DNA of 39,290 nt from an uncultured Flavobacteriaceae bacterium (GCA_938010765.1 CALLVX010000003.1:1-39290), one strand, 5' to 3'. Positions 25,744 to 34,626 are shown, numbered from the stretch's first letter. The notes: generated from the letters alone by a model not told the origin. Numbers and translations are program-made.

Positions 25744-26609
25744 TGATACTTGTTTAGGATTCTAAGCAGATTTTCTCCATAACCACTTTTCATCAAAGGT
25801 TTTGCCATTTCTTTAAACTCTTCTTCATTGATGAATCCCATCTCATAAGCTGCCAAACCTATAGCACCTATCTTGAGCCCCTGGCGCTCTTCTATCACTT
25901 GAACAAATTGTGATGCTTTCATCAAGGACTGAAAAGTACCCGTATCTAACCAAGCGGTTCCGCGATCCAAAATACTTACCCTAAGCTTGTTTTTTTCCAA
26001 GTAAGCCTTGTTAATGTCGGTAATCTCTAACTCTCCCCTTTGGCTAGGCGTTATATTCTTGGCAATTTGTACCACATCGTTGTCATAGAAATAAATACCT
26101 GGTACTGCAAAGTTCGATTTGGGTTTTTCTGGTTTCTCCTCGATACTAATCGCCTTTCCTTTGCTATCAAACTCGACCACACCGTAACGTTCCGGATCCT
26201 GCACTTGATAGGCGTATATGATTCCCCCGTCGGGATTATTGTTCGATTTTAGTTGCTCTGACAGACCAGAGCCATAAAAAATATTATCCCCTAAAATAAG
26301 TGCTACCTTATCGGTTCCAATAAAATCTGCCCCTATAATAAATGCTTCTGCAAGGCCTTTAGGAGCTTCCTGTACCGCATAGGAAAAAGAACAACCATAC
26401 CGCAAACCATCTCCTAGTAGTTCTTTAAAAAGAGAAAGGTCTTTGGAGGTGGTTATGATTAAAATATCCCTTATGCCAGCATACAATAAAGTACTTAAGG
26501 GATAAAAAATCATAGGTTTGTCATAAATAGGCATCAACTGTTTACTAACCGCCAACGTTATGGGATATAAGCGTGTTCCTGAACCTCCTGCCAATATGAT
26601 TCCCTTCAT
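25740..26609 (-). CDS. rfbA: Glucose-1-phosphate thymidylyltransferase
   Basis: RfbA makes dTDP-glucose from glucose-1-phosphate and dTTP, the first step of dTDP-L-rhamnose synthesis. The 289-residue protein starts with [17 protein letters not shown] (2-18, the nucleotide-binding loop) and has ILGDNIFYG (about 107-115), [10 protein letters not shown] and [10 protein letters not shown] near the C-terminus. The length is standard. It starts 1 bp after rfbB and overlaps rfbC by 4 bp. Confidence 0.97.
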   Translation of the reverse strand: MKGIILAGGSGTRLYPITLAVSKQLMPIYDKPMIFYPLSTLLYAGIRDILIITTSKDLSLFKELLGDGLRYGCSFSYAVQEAPKGLAEAFIIGADFIGTDKVALILGDNIFYGSGLSEQLKSNNNPDGGIIYAYQVQDPERYGVVEFDSKGKAISIEEKPEKPKSNFAVPGIYFYDNDVVQIAKNITPSQRGELEITDINKAYLEKNKLRVSILDRGTAWLDTGTFQSLMKASQFVQVIEERQGLKIGAIGLAAYEMGFINEEEFKEMAKPLMKSGYGENLLRILNKYQ

Positions 26610-26610
26610 T

Positions 26611-27642
26611 TCAAATATCTTTATATTTATTCACGTACCATTTAACCGTCTTTCTTAATCCTGTGTCGAAACGCTCCCTGGGCTGCCAAGAAAGTTCATC
26701 AGTAATTTTTTGGGCATTGACGGCATAACGCCAATCGTGGCCAGGGCGATCCTCTACAAAACTGATCTGCTCCTCATAGACACCCGAATCTTTCGGTTTG
26801 ATTTCATTTAAAATAGCGCATATTTTTTTGGCAATAAACAAATTGTTCTGTTCATTTTCTGCACCCATGACATAGGTTTCACCTGGCTTGCCGTTCTGAA
26901 ATACCTTCGCAATTCCTTTGCAATGATCTTCAACAAAAAGCCAGTCTCTAATGTTTTTCCCATTGCCATAAATGGGAATCGGTTCTTTGGACAATGCCTT
27001 CCTAATAATAGTGGGCATCAACTTTTCGTCGTGTTGTTTAGGGCCGTAATTATTTGAGCAGTTACTGGTTACTACATCTAAACCATAGGTATGGTGATAA
27101 CTTCTTACTAAAAAATCAGAGGCGGCTTTTGAGGCACTGTAAGGGCTGTTGGGCGCATAGGCCGTTTTTTCTGTAAAAAACCCTTCATCACCTAAACTTC
27201 CATACACTTCATCGGTAGAGATGTGATGGAAACGTGCTTTTTCAAAACCTGGCTTCTTTTTATTTTTCCCGGTCAACCAATATTTCCTAGCGGTTTCCAA
27301 GAGAACAAAGGTCCCTTCTATATTGGTCTTTATAAAACTATCTGGGCTTTCAATGGAATTGTCTACATGAGATTCGGCGGCAAAATTTATAATTCCGGTA
27401 ATCTTATAATTACGAAAAAGCCTGTTTAACAAACCTACATCGCAAATATCTCCTTTTATGAATACATATCTTTCCGAATGCGCTACTTCAGCTAAGTTTT
27501 CAGGATTACCGGCATAGGTTAACTTATCTAGATTCAAGATATTAATATCCGTGTTTTCCCTCAAAAAAAAAGATATGAAGTTACTCCCGATAAAACCAGC
27601 TCCTCCGGTAATCAGAATACTTTTTTTTTCTTTTACTGACAT
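26611..27642 (-). CDS. rfbB: dTDP-glucose 4,6-dehydratase
   Basis: RfbB converts dTDP-glucose to dTDP-4-dehydro-6-deoxyglucose with bound NAD, the second step of the pathway. The 343-residue protein has [14 protein letters not shown] (13-26), [22 protein letters not shown] (about 141-150) and the catalytic YSASKAASD (Tyr-X3-Lys). It shares a TAATG overlap with the Wzz-like gene (27642). The order rfbB-rfbA-rfbC-rfbD in transcript direction makes a complete dTDP-rhamnose set. Confidence 0.97.
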   Translation of the reverse strand: MSVKEKKSILITGGAGFIGSNFISFFLRENTDINILNLDKLTYAGNPENLAEVAHSERYVFIKGDICDVGLLNRLFRNYKITGIINFAAESHVDNSIESPDSFIKTNIEGTFVLLETARKYWLTGKNKKKPGFEKARFHHISTDEVYGSLGDEGFFTEKTAYAPNSPYSASKAASDFLVRSYHHTYGLDVVTSNCSNNYGPKQHDEKLMPTIIRKALSKEPIPIYGNGKNIRDWLFVEDHCKGIAKVFQNGKPGETYVMGAENEQNNLFIAKKICAILNEIKPKDSGVYEEQISFVEDRPGHDWRYAVNAQKITDELSWQPRERFDTGLRKTVKWYVNKYKDI

Positions 27643-28655
27643 TAGTTCAAATTGTGTTCTTGGGCTTTCCTGTTTAGGTATTTAATAAATGAAAAGAAAA
27701 AGAAAAAGAAAAGTAACAGTGAAGGAATAAAAACGATGTTTTTACTAAAAAACTGCTTTCTTACTTCGTGTGAACTACTAATATTTATTATTTCAATGAT
27801 TTTAGTAGTGCTTACCAGATCAAGCCTTTTCTCCTCTATTTCCTTTGCCAAAACTGTTTTTAAGGAAAGAAGGCTAGGTACATTCAAACTCTGTTCTTTC
27901 TCCATATAAATTGTTCCGCCATCGCTGGGTTTTTTAGACTGTGCCGCCAGACCTTTTGAATAATTTGCAATCAAATCATCAATTTGTTCAATAAGGTTAC
28001 TATTCTTTTCAATACGCTTTTTGGCGTTCTCTCGAAGTACCTCCCCGACTTGTTCAAAATAGGAATTGGCATTGAGGTACTTTAAGATTTTGTCTATATT
28101 CTCTTTCCCAATTTTTAAATCCTTGTACCTAAATTTTAGTTTGTGGCGAATATTGCTTTTTTTAGAGAGCTCTTGTCGTATGGCTTCAACGGCAAAGCTT
28201 TGTTCCTTAAAGTTTTGAAGAAGACTCAAATACCTCATATCATTTTCCAAATCTTCTTCCTTCGAAACCTCTTCAATAGGTTCAACTAATACCTCAAAGC
28301 TCTTTATGTTAGAAGCGGCTATTCCTATTTTTGAGAAAAAAGCAGTGTCTTTAGACTTTGTATTTGCCTCAATCTCACTTATCATGTCATACAAATAATC
28401 TTTACTCTCAAAATTTGCTTTCACGATTACTTCCGTCTCTAACTTTTTTTCGAAAATAAAATTTGCAAGGAAGCCAGCCACCACTCCAACCGCCAGTAGT
28501 GAACCGATAACTATGCTATTCTTTTTAAGATATACGAAGAAGCGTAAAAAAGATTTGAAAATACTTTTTGAGACCTTTCTAAACAAAAGCATTAATTGTC
28601 CCAAATCAATTTCATCGCCTTTATTTGCGTTGTTTTGCGGCATTTCATTTCCCAT
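27642..28655 (-). CDS. Wzz-like chain-length determinant protein
   Basis: This 337-residue protein has a basic cytoplasmic N-terminal stretch, a transmembrane helix at about residues 47-68 (VIGSLLAVGVVAGFLANFIF), a long coiled-coil-rich periplasmic region, and a second helix near 305-325 (NIVFIPSLLLFFFFFFSFI). This is the two-helix, large-loop topology of polysaccharide co-polymerases that set glycan chain length. Primary sequence is weakly conserved and I see no linked tyrosine kinase domain, so this is the short (Wzz, not Wzc) form. It sits between a DUF6909-like gene (3 bp away) and rfbB (1-bp overlap), inside the polysaccharide operon. Confidence 0.75.
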   Translation of the reverse strand: MGNEMPQNNANKGDEIDLGQLMLLFRKVSKSIFKSFLRFFVYLKKNSIVIGSLLAVGVVAGFLANFIFEKKLETEVIVKANFESKDYLYDMISEIEANTKSKDTAFFSKIGIAASNIKSFEVLVEPIEEVSKEEDLENDMRYLSLLQNFKEQSFAVEAIRQELSKKSNIRHKLKFRYKDLKIGKENIDKILKYLNANSYFEQVGEVLRENAKKRIEKNSNLIEQIDDLIANYSKGLAAQSKKPSDGGTIYMEKEQSLNVPSLLSLKTVLAKEIEEKRLDLVSTTKIIEIINISSSHEVRKQFFSKNIVFIPSLLLFFFFFFSFIKYLNRKAQEHNLN

Positions 28656-28658
28656 ATT

Positions 28659-30344
28659 CTATGAATTGAAAATTTGTTCTAATATTTTATCGGTAATTAA
28701 ATAGGTTGGTTTTACCCCTGTGGTCCCCAACCCACCTGAAGCTAAAGTGCTACCGGTTTCAAGCGGATTATCCGATGCATAATACGCGTACCTCACTTTA
28801 ACATCGTCTCGAATACTCTTACGTATTTTCGAGGCCGACTGAATTGCCTTTTGATAATGCACCCCTTCCATCTCAAGCCCAATAACGTTCCACGTACTTT
28901 GATGAAAAAACTTAAGAATGTCCTTATTTTGCAAGGAGGTTCCTAAAACCGTCACCATCGTACCCTCAAAAACTTCCAAACCGTGCCCTTTAAAATCAGC
29001 TGCACATAACTCATTTTCAAAAGGGTAGTTGTCTGCGGTACCTTCAAAGATATGTGCCGAAGGAATCATTAAATCTCCCTTGCCACCTTCCAAAATACCA
29101 GCTTTCCCCATAATGGAAATACTTTCTATATTCAGAAAAATCGCTTTCTTCTTGTTCTTTCCATAGGGGCGCAACAACTCGTCAATAGTCTCATACGCCT
29201 GTTCCCCAAAGGCATAGTCCATCACAAAGATAACAGGTTTTTGTTCATCAGGAATATCCTGTTCTAGGTCATAACAACAAGCCTCTTTCCCAAGTTTCGC
29301 CAAATCAAAAATCTGAACGTCGATATTGGTCCCTGTAGTATCGTCTATCGAAACCATCCCGTTTTTCTTTGCGACCGCCGTCACCTTGTTTCGAAGGGCA
29401 TTACTACCGGTATTGCTTAGTGCTTCATATATTTCTAAAGACTCGGTATTAGGAAACTCTTTGGCAAGTGCTTTGCGGGCAAATAGGGAATTCATTACAC
29501 TATGCATATTGGCGCTGATGATATGTATAGGGCGTTGTAAAAGCCCATTTTTCTTCAGCGTTTCCTTTATCGTATTGGCCCAACGTTCACCGTGAATATG
29601 GTGCCCTAATGTTTCACGTAATAGGGCACTAAACGTTATAGCCCTTTTTTCACCGGTAACTTCTTCTTCAATGGCAAGTTTACCTAGCCAGAAAACAATG
29701 TGCAAAAAACGTTCGGGATTGCTTTTAGTGGCAAACTTGGTATACACCTCCATGGTTTCTTCAAAAGAGCGCCCTAAAATATTTGCAACATGAATTAAGG
29801 TAACTTCGCGTTCGGCCTGCGTAAGTTTTGCTTTTTTTACAACTTTTTCCAGTTTCTTCCAATCCCGAATAGTCTCATCGGTATCTTCTATTAGTACCCG
29901 TTTGCATATTTTCTGGGATTCGACAAAAAGAAAAGTCAAATGGGTAAGAATATCATAAATGTCAGACCTGCCCCTGGTTATTTCGATGTTCATCTGCTCA
30001 TCATCGATTCGGTAACAGTTACGTCTTCTTTTTGGAGGTACTATCGGTTTAAAGTGCGACTTTCCATACCCCTCATCGGAAGTTAAATTAATAAAACGAC
30101 ACTGTTCTATGCCCTCTGGTAAGCGCTCTAAGACATAAATCAATCCGCTAATTTCTGCTTTCTCTTCAGCGATGCTACCGTATATCTCGGGCCGAAGTTG
30201 AAGTAGTGCATTTTTCAAAGTTTCACCGGAAACCCCTGTAGGTTTATAGAAACCCCGGTTAAACAAATGCCGCATGGTGATATATAAGCGCTCAATTGCG
30301 TTGGTCGATTCTTGGGCGCGGGTGGTATTGGTTGTTTTCCCCAT
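28659..30344 (-). CDS. DUF6909-like protein with a nucleoside-phosphorylase-like C-terminal half
   Basis: This 561-residue soluble protein heads the polysaccharide operon. I believe it matches DUF6909, of unknown function, but this name is from memory. The C-terminal half resembles the PNP/UDP nucleosidase-phosphorylase fold: GKAGILEGGKGD (413-424, like GSAGGL..GD), FEGTMVTVLGTS (about 460-471, like the ATGDAF region), EMEGVHY (491-497, like the ribose-binding Met-Glu motif) and YASDNPL (about 522-528, where the Asp would be catalytic). Residues 1-350 are helical and not recognised. The role in the cluster is unknown; a TAATTTTG element 15 nt upstream suggests the operon promoter. Confidence 0.6.
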   Translation of the reverse strand: MGKTTNTTRAQESTNAIERLYITMRHLFNRGFYKPTGVSGETLKNALLQLRPEIYGSIAEEKAEISGLIYVLERLPEGIEQCRFINLTSDEGYGKSHFKPIVPPKRRRNCYRIDDEQMNIEITRGRSDIYDILTHLTFLFVESQKICKRVLIEDTDETIRDWKKLEKVVKKAKLTQAEREVTLIHVANILGRSFEETMEVYTKFATKSNPERFLHIVFWLGKLAIEEEVTGEKRAITFSALLRETLGHHIHGERWANTIKETLKKNGLLQRPIHIISANMHSVMNSLFARKALAKEFPNTESLEIYEALSNTGSNALRNKVTAVAKKNGMVSIDDTTGTNIDVQIFDLAKLGKEACCYDLEQDIPDEQKPVIFVMDYAFGEQAYETIDELLRPYGKNKKKAIFLNIESISIMGKAGILEGGKGDLMIPSAHIFEGTADNYPFENELCAADFKGHGLEVFEGTMVTVLGTSLQNKDILKFFHQSTWNVIGLEMEGVHYQKAIQSASKIRKSIRDDVKVRYAYYASDNPLETGSTLASGGLGTTGVKPTYLITDKILEQIFNS

Positions 30345-30358
30345 TGTAAAATTTCAAG

Positions 30359-30366
30359 CAAAATTA
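30359..30366 (-). promoter_or_regulatory. Candidate -7 promoter element of the polysaccharide operon
   Basis: The minus strand reads TAATTTTG, an exact TAnnTTTG match, 15 nt before the start codon at 30344. It is the only match I found at the head of the 16-gene block. No clear -33 TTG is seen. Confidence 0.45.
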
Positions 30367-30479
30367 CGATTAAAATTTAAGTTTTTTTAAGGCCTGTCCT
30401 TCCGCATTCTTATTTTCTAAAAGGTTCCTTACAATATGGGAACATGTTTACAAGGCCAAATCAAGCAGCCAGGCAGTAA

Positions 30480-30573
30480 ACTACCGAGGGGCGAGCCCAC
30501 GAGGCATTAAAAGGAAATTTAACATTGATTTCGAGGCAGGCCCGCCTGAACACTTGTCGTGCAGGCCTGCCTG
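30480..30573. repeat. Palindrome-rich intergenic repeat element
   Basis: Within the 388-bp gap 30345-30732 there is a GC-rich segment with nested symmetry. The 9-bp arms AGGCAGGCC (30534-30542) and GGCCTGCCT (30564-30572) are exact complements, and the second contains the palindrome GCAGGCCTGC (30561-30570). GGGC/GCCC (30489-30492/30495-30498) forms a short stem, and CGAGGCA occurs at 30500-30506 and 30532-30538. It resembles CGAGGC/GGCAGGC intergenic repeats I associate with Flavobacteriaceae (from memory). No T-run follows, so it is not a classical terminator. Confidence 0.5.
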
Positions 30574-30650
30574 TACTTTCGTCGTATAGGCGTCGGAGCA
30601 TTATAAATCTCGATTATCGATTCAAAAAAAGATCTTAATACATGATCTAC

Positions 30651-30719
30651 TGCAATAAGATGAAGAGTGCTACGTTCAAGTAGCAACCTAATTTAAAGGT
30701 CATTGCACCCTTTATTGCA
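30651..30719 (+). promoter_or_regulatory. Structured 5' leader of the ILEI-GDPD gene
   Basis: The arms TGCAATAA (30651-30658) and TTATTGCA (30712-30719) are exact complements and enclose an inner hairpin TGCTAC-GTTCAA-GTAGCA (30668-30685). The outer stem ends 13 nt before the start codon at 30733. Two nested stems directly ahead of a start codon suggest a folded mRNA leader or a cis-regulatory RNA. I see no match to a riboswitch class I can name. Confidence 0.4.
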
Positions 30720-30732
30720 TAAAAAAACATAG

Positions 30733-32043
30733 ATGGAAAATGCTCAATACTCCTTCATCAAAAATGCTTTTATCCGAATCGGTTTATTCACTTTTGTTTG
30801 TTTGTTTCCCTTTCAAATCTTTGCCGTTTCCGAGTCACCGAGGTATCCTGCAATGCTGCCGATAGAAAATGGCCAAATGATTTTGAACAGCCACAGCTTT
30901 CATGTTAAAAAGAAAAGCAATTTTTTGGTGGGAGCGGTGCGCGAGCATGTCGGGAGAGGTTTGACGATAGTACATTTAAAAACTTCAACCGATTTCGAAT
31001 ACCGCACTTTCGATACCTATGGCAGTAAATCGGCGGCCGCAGAATTTGTCGAAATGTTGACAAAGCTCCAAAAGAACAACGCTGCCTATGCAATTTTAGC
31101 CCATGATTCGGCTGCGGGTACTTTAACAACTTTCTCCGCAGCAATAACGAAAATGGGATTCCCTATACTTGGTAGTCTAAAAAACAGGCAAGCCTATGTA
31201 ATGCATAACCTAAACGGGGAAATTAAGGAAAGTATTCATGAATTTTCACTCAACAAAACCCTTGCGATTCCCAAAGGTATTTTACACACCCATGAATACT
31301 TTCCTAAAATCAAATACGAGTTCGAACCGAACATTGACCGCTATATTGCCCACGCTGGCGGGGAGGTCGATGGCATAAAATCTACCAATACCTTAGAAGC
31401 ATTAAATCAAAACTACAAACGGGGTTTTCGTCTATTCGAGTTAGATATTGTAGAAACAAAAGATGGGAAGTTAGTAGCTGCACATGATTGGAAAATGTGG
31501 TCTAGATTTACCGATTATGATGGCGCGCTACCAGTAACACATGCTGAATTTCAGAAACACAAAATTTATGGAAAGTACACTACCTTGGATTTGGCGGGCA
31601 TCAACCGATGGTTTGCCGCTCATCCCGATGCAATCTTATTTACCGACAAAGTAAACGACCCAATCGCATTTGCCAATAGCTTTGTAGACAAAAATAGACT
31701 GGTGATGGAACTCTTTAGCCTCATGGCCGTCGAAGAAGCTTCTAAAGCGGGCATAAAGGCCATGATTTCCCAGGATCCCTTAGGAAAAATAAAAGGGGAT
31801 AAATTAGCCTACCTCACCGCCAACAATGTACAGTATGTCGCACTTTCAAGAAGGGTTATTACAAACCAGACAGCACTGTTACTGGATCTACGAAAAAAAG
31901 GTATTCGTGTATACGTTTACAATGTAAATTTCGACCCTGGCAAAGACGAAAAATATGTGCAGGAAAACGAAATTGGACTAGTTTACGGGATGTATGCCGA
32001 TAAATGGGTGTTCGATCAAGTTGTAAAAGGGGTCTCTAAATAA
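30733..32043 (+). CDS. Secreted ILEI-domain plus glycerophosphodiesterase-like protein
   Basis: This 436-residue protein has an N-terminal signal-like helix (about 10-31) and probably acts in the periplasm or at the surface. Residues about 66-165 resemble the ILEI/FAM3 (GG) domain: GRGLTIVHL near 74-82, FDTYGS (93-98) and the turn AHDSAAGTLT (123-132), with the strand and helix order of FAM3 and POMGNT1 stem domains. Residues about 200-430 are a glycerophosphodiester phosphodiesterase-like TIM barrel: HAGG with His207, STNTLEA, FELD with Glu236 and Asp238, and HD at 251-252. The catalytic His, Glu, Asp, His set is present. The ILEI domain may bind sugar while the barrel cleaves a phosphodiester. 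It is convergent with the GH3 gene, 4 bp apart. Confidence 0.8.
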   Translation: MENAQYSFIKNAFIRIGLFTFVCLFPFQIFAVSESPRYPAMLPIENGQMILNSHSFHVKKKSNFLVGAVREHVGRGLTIVHLKTSTDFEYRTFDTYGSKSAAAEFVEMLTKLQKNNAAYAILAHDSAAGTLTTFSAAITKMGFPILGSLKNRQAYVMHNLNGEIKESIHEFSLNKTLAIPKGILHTHEYFPKIKYEFEPNIDRYIAHAGGEVDGIKSTNTLEALNQNYKRGFRLFELDIVETKDGKLVAAHDWKMWSRFTDYDGALPVTHAEFQKHKIYGKYTTLDLAGINRWFAAHPDAILFTDKVNDPIAFANSFVDKNRLVMELFSLMAVEEASKAGIKAMISQDPLGKIKGDKLAYLTANNVQYVALSRRVITNQTALLLDLRKKGIRVYVYNVNFDPGKDEKYVQENEIGLVYGMYADKWVFDQVVKGVSK

Positions 32044-32047
32044 GTTG

Positions 32048-33550
32048 TTAATTCTCTAGTCGATAGTTAGAAAGCGCATCGGCCACCTTACGATCGTTCG
32101 AGAGTCGTTGTACTTTATTTTGCCCACCAAGTTTCCCTACCGATTTCATGTACTCTAAAAATCCGTTTTCATGGATCTTGGTGACTTTCAATGGTTGCAG
32201 AACATTTCCGCTGATCAAATCAAAATAATAACTATTCTGCTTTTGCAAAGAGGCCTCCAATAATGCTATAAACTTGGCCATATCGGAAGGTTCCTTTTGA
32301 AAAGAGACCAACCACTCGTGATAGGGCAACTGATCCCCTTCTGGCGTTATTTGCGGGGCCACTGTAAATTCGTTTACTAGTGCATCGGTACCTTCAATTG
32401 CCAACTGCATGGCTTCTTCGACCTCCTTCGCAATAACATGTTCTCCAAAAGCGGAAATAAAATGCTTAATTCGCCCCGAAACTATTATTCTAAAGGGTTT
32501 TAAACAAATAAACTGAACGGTATCTCCTAGGTTATACGCCCAGAGGCCAGCATTGGTCGAGATAATCATCACATAGTTTACATGCAATTCTACATCTTTC
32601 AAAGTGCTACGTACGGGGTTCTCTTCAAAGAACTCATCGGCCTTCACGAATTCATAAAAAATTCCCGAATTCAACAATAAAAGCATCCCTTTCTCAGTTT
32701 GGGAATCTTGATAGGCGAAAAAGCCTTCACTAGCAGGAAAAAGTTCAATGCTAGCCACTTTTCTTCCAATTAATTCCTCAAACTTGGCGCGATAGGGTTC
32801 ATAGTTGACGCCCCCGTAAATAAACAAGTGGAAATTCTTAAAAAGCGTCCCGACGCTCTTGCCCGAGCGCTCGTTCAACTTTTCAAAATACATTTGCACC
32901 CATGAAGGTATCCCGGCAATGATGGTCATGTCTTCATCAATAGTCTCCGATACAATGGTATCTACTTTTGTCTCCCAATCCTCTATGCAATTGGTTTCCC
33001 AACTCGGCAAACGGTTCTTTTGAAGATAATTGGGAACATAATGGGCAGAAATTCCTGAAAGTCTTCCTAATTTGATTCCATTTTTTTCGGTAAGCACTGG
33101 GCTGCCTTGCAAAAACATCATTTTACCATCTACAAAAGCCGCTTTGCCCGTTTCATGAATATAACCAAGTATGGCATTGCGTGAAGCTTCTACCTGGCAT
33201 TTAATAGATTCATCGGTTATGGGTATGTATTTGGCCCCGGAAGTGGTTCCGGAAGTTTTGGCAAAGTATACTGGTAGGCCTGGCCAAAGTATACTGCTTT
33301 CACCTCCAACTACTTTCTCAACATAGGGTTTTAGTGCTTCGTAATCCCTAATGGCCACCTTTTGGACAAAGTCGGCATGTGATCGTATGTTGGCAAAATC
33401 ATGGTCTTTGCCAAAGACCGTTTGTTTTGCAGCGCGAATGAGTTGTTGAAAAACACGCTCCTGGGTAGCGATTGGATTGCTGGCCCATTTGGTTCTCTTT
33501 CGAACAATGTTCTTGGCAAAAACCTTGGCTGCAATTGATTTTAGAGACAT
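32048..33550 (-). CDS. GH3 auxin-responsive-promoter family protein (acyl-adenylating)
   Basis: This 500-residue protein is related to plant GH3 enzymes, which adenylate a carboxylate with ATP and transfer it to an amino acid. The ATP-binding motif YFAKTSGTTSGAKYIPIT is present (about 110-127), together with FLQGSPVL and LFPASEGFFAYQD, and a late YNLGDTVQF. Bacteroidota carry GH3 proteins widely; the substrates are not known and a plant-hormone role should not be assumed. It lies 5 bp downstream of the M23 peptidase gene on the same strand, so the two are very likely co-transcribed. Confidence 0.87.
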   Translation of the reverse strand: MSLKSIAAKVFAKNIVRKRTKWASNPIATQERVFQQLIRAAKQTVFGKDHDFANIRSHADFVQKVAIRDYEALKPYVEKVVGGESSILWPGLPVYFAKTSGTTSGAKYIPITDESIKCQVEASRNAILGYIHETGKAAFVDGKMMFLQGSPVLTEKNGIKLGRLSGISAHYVPNYLQKNRLPSWETNCIEDWETKVDTIVSETIDEDMTIIAGIPSWVQMYFEKLNERSGKSVGTLFKNFHLFIYGGVNYEPYRAKFEELIGRKVASIELFPASEGFFAYQDSQTEKGMLLLLNSGIFYEFVKADEFFEENPVRSTLKDVELHVNYVMIISTNAGLWAYNLGDTVQFICLKPFRIIVSGRIKHFISAFGEHVIAKEVEEAMQLAIEGTDALVNEFTVAPQITPEGDQLPYHEWLVSFQKEPSDMAKFIALLEASLQKQNSYYFDLISGNVLQPLKVTKIHENGFLEYMKSVGKLGGQNKVQRLSNDRKVADALSNYRLEN

Positions 33551-33555
33551 CCGGA

Positions 33556-34425
33556 TTATTTAAAATCAATGTAGTCCATCGGGTTCACTGGCGCCCCATT
33601 ATTCCATAGTTCAAAATGCAGGTGTGGCCCGGTAGTATATTCCCCTGTATTGCCCACAGAGGCAATGACTTCACCGGAGGTGACAACATCCCCTTGCGAT
33701 TTGTTCAAGGATCCATTGTGTTTGTATACACTTAACAAACCATCTTTATGTTCTAAGATGATCACATGCCCTGTGTCGGCGGTCCACTCTGCAAAAATCA
33801 CAGTCCCGTCGGCAACCGCTTTGATGGGCGTTTCTCTTGGTGCAACAATATCTACCGCATAATGCTTCTTTTGTGTGCTGTACCCTTGCGACAGGGTGCC
33901 ACTTAAAGGCGGGAAAAAAACGATGCTGGTGCTGGCCGAACCTCTTTCAAAAAGATTGTACTTATCCTCCAAAGCAACTTCGGCCCTAAGCAAAGAATCT
34001 TCCTTGATAGGACTAAGGTCAACTGTAGAAGGGTCTAACTTGAATTGTTTAAAAAGAGAGTCCCTATTAATTTCATCATTTTCCAAATCACCCCGAAGTA
34101 CCATACGCACATTATCGAGATACCTATTGGTATAATAAAGAGTTCTCACGAGAGAATCAGTCTTATACGTAAGTTCCGTAGCTTGCGCTTTCAATTTTGT
34201 TGATGAATAACCGGGAATATACTCCCGCAACGGGGTAAAGGCAATCAACAAGGTGGTAAGGCCTATAAGCCCAATTATGCACAAAGAGCCCGAAACAAAA
34301 ACGTTCAATCGGCTTAGTTTAAAAGATATTTTTTCTTCAAAAGTATTTTCGTTCAGAATTACCAAACGGTACTTATGCAGTAGTTTTCTTTTAATTTCTC
34401 CTCTTTTCTTTACTTTTTTGGCCAT
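33556..34425 (-). CDS. M23 family murein metallopeptidase
   Basis: This 289-residue membrane-anchored peptidase has a basic N-terminus, one transmembrane helix (about 46-66), a coiled linker (about 75-175) and a C-terminal M23 (LytM) domain. Zinc-binding motifs are HYAVDIV (H-X3-D; about 186-192) and GPHLHFELW (about 265-273, H-X-H), so the site is complete and active cleavage of peptidoglycan cross-links is predicted. The GH3 gene follows after 5 bp. A TATCTTTG element ends 8 nt before the start codon, which would give a very short or leaderless transcript. Confidence 0.93.
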   Translation of the reverse strand: MAKKVKKRGEIKRKLLHKYRLVILNENTFEEKISFKLSRLNVFVSGSLCIIGLIGLTTLLIAFTPLREYIPGYSSTKLKAQATELTYKTDSLVRTLYYTNRYLDNVRMVLRGDLENDEINRDSLFKQFKLDPSTVDLSPIKEDSLLRAEVALEDKYNLFERGSASTSIVFFPPLSGTLSQGYSTQKKHYAVDIVAPRETPIKAVADGTVIFAEWTADTGHVIILEHKDGLLSVYKHNGSLNKSQGDVVTSGEVIASVGNTGEYTTGPHLHFELWNNGAPVNPMDYIDFK

Positions 34426-34432
34426 TGCTTCA

Positions 34433-34440
34433 CAAAGATA
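34433..34440 (-). promoter_or_regulatory. Candidate -7 promoter element for M23-GH3
   Basis: The minus strand reads TATCTTTG, an exact match, only 7 nt upstream of the start codon at 34425. If functional, the transcript would be almost leaderless. Confidence 0.4.
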
Positions 34441-34597
34441 AGCTTAGAATTGAATTATAAAGGGTTGCAGCTTAAATTTATAAGCTTGGTTACTCCCTGT
34501 TCCCTATAGTTTTGCGAAAAAAACGCAAATCATAGCTATGTGCAATTAAAATAAGAAAGGCACGTTACTATTAACAGCAACTTATCAACTTTTTTAG

Positions 34598-34605
34598 TAT
34601 CTTTG
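34598..34605 (+). promoter_or_regulatory. Candidate -7 promoter element for tatA
   Basis: TATCTTTG is an exact match, 21 nt before the ATG at 34627. Confidence 0.5.
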
Positions 34606-34626
34606 GAACCTTATAAATCATAAACT

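Noticed and set aside
12332..30344. Insertion sequence, prophage or integron in the polysaccharide block
   Set aside because: No transposase, integrase, phage or attC-like element is visible; the atypical base composition is typical of surface-glycan loci.
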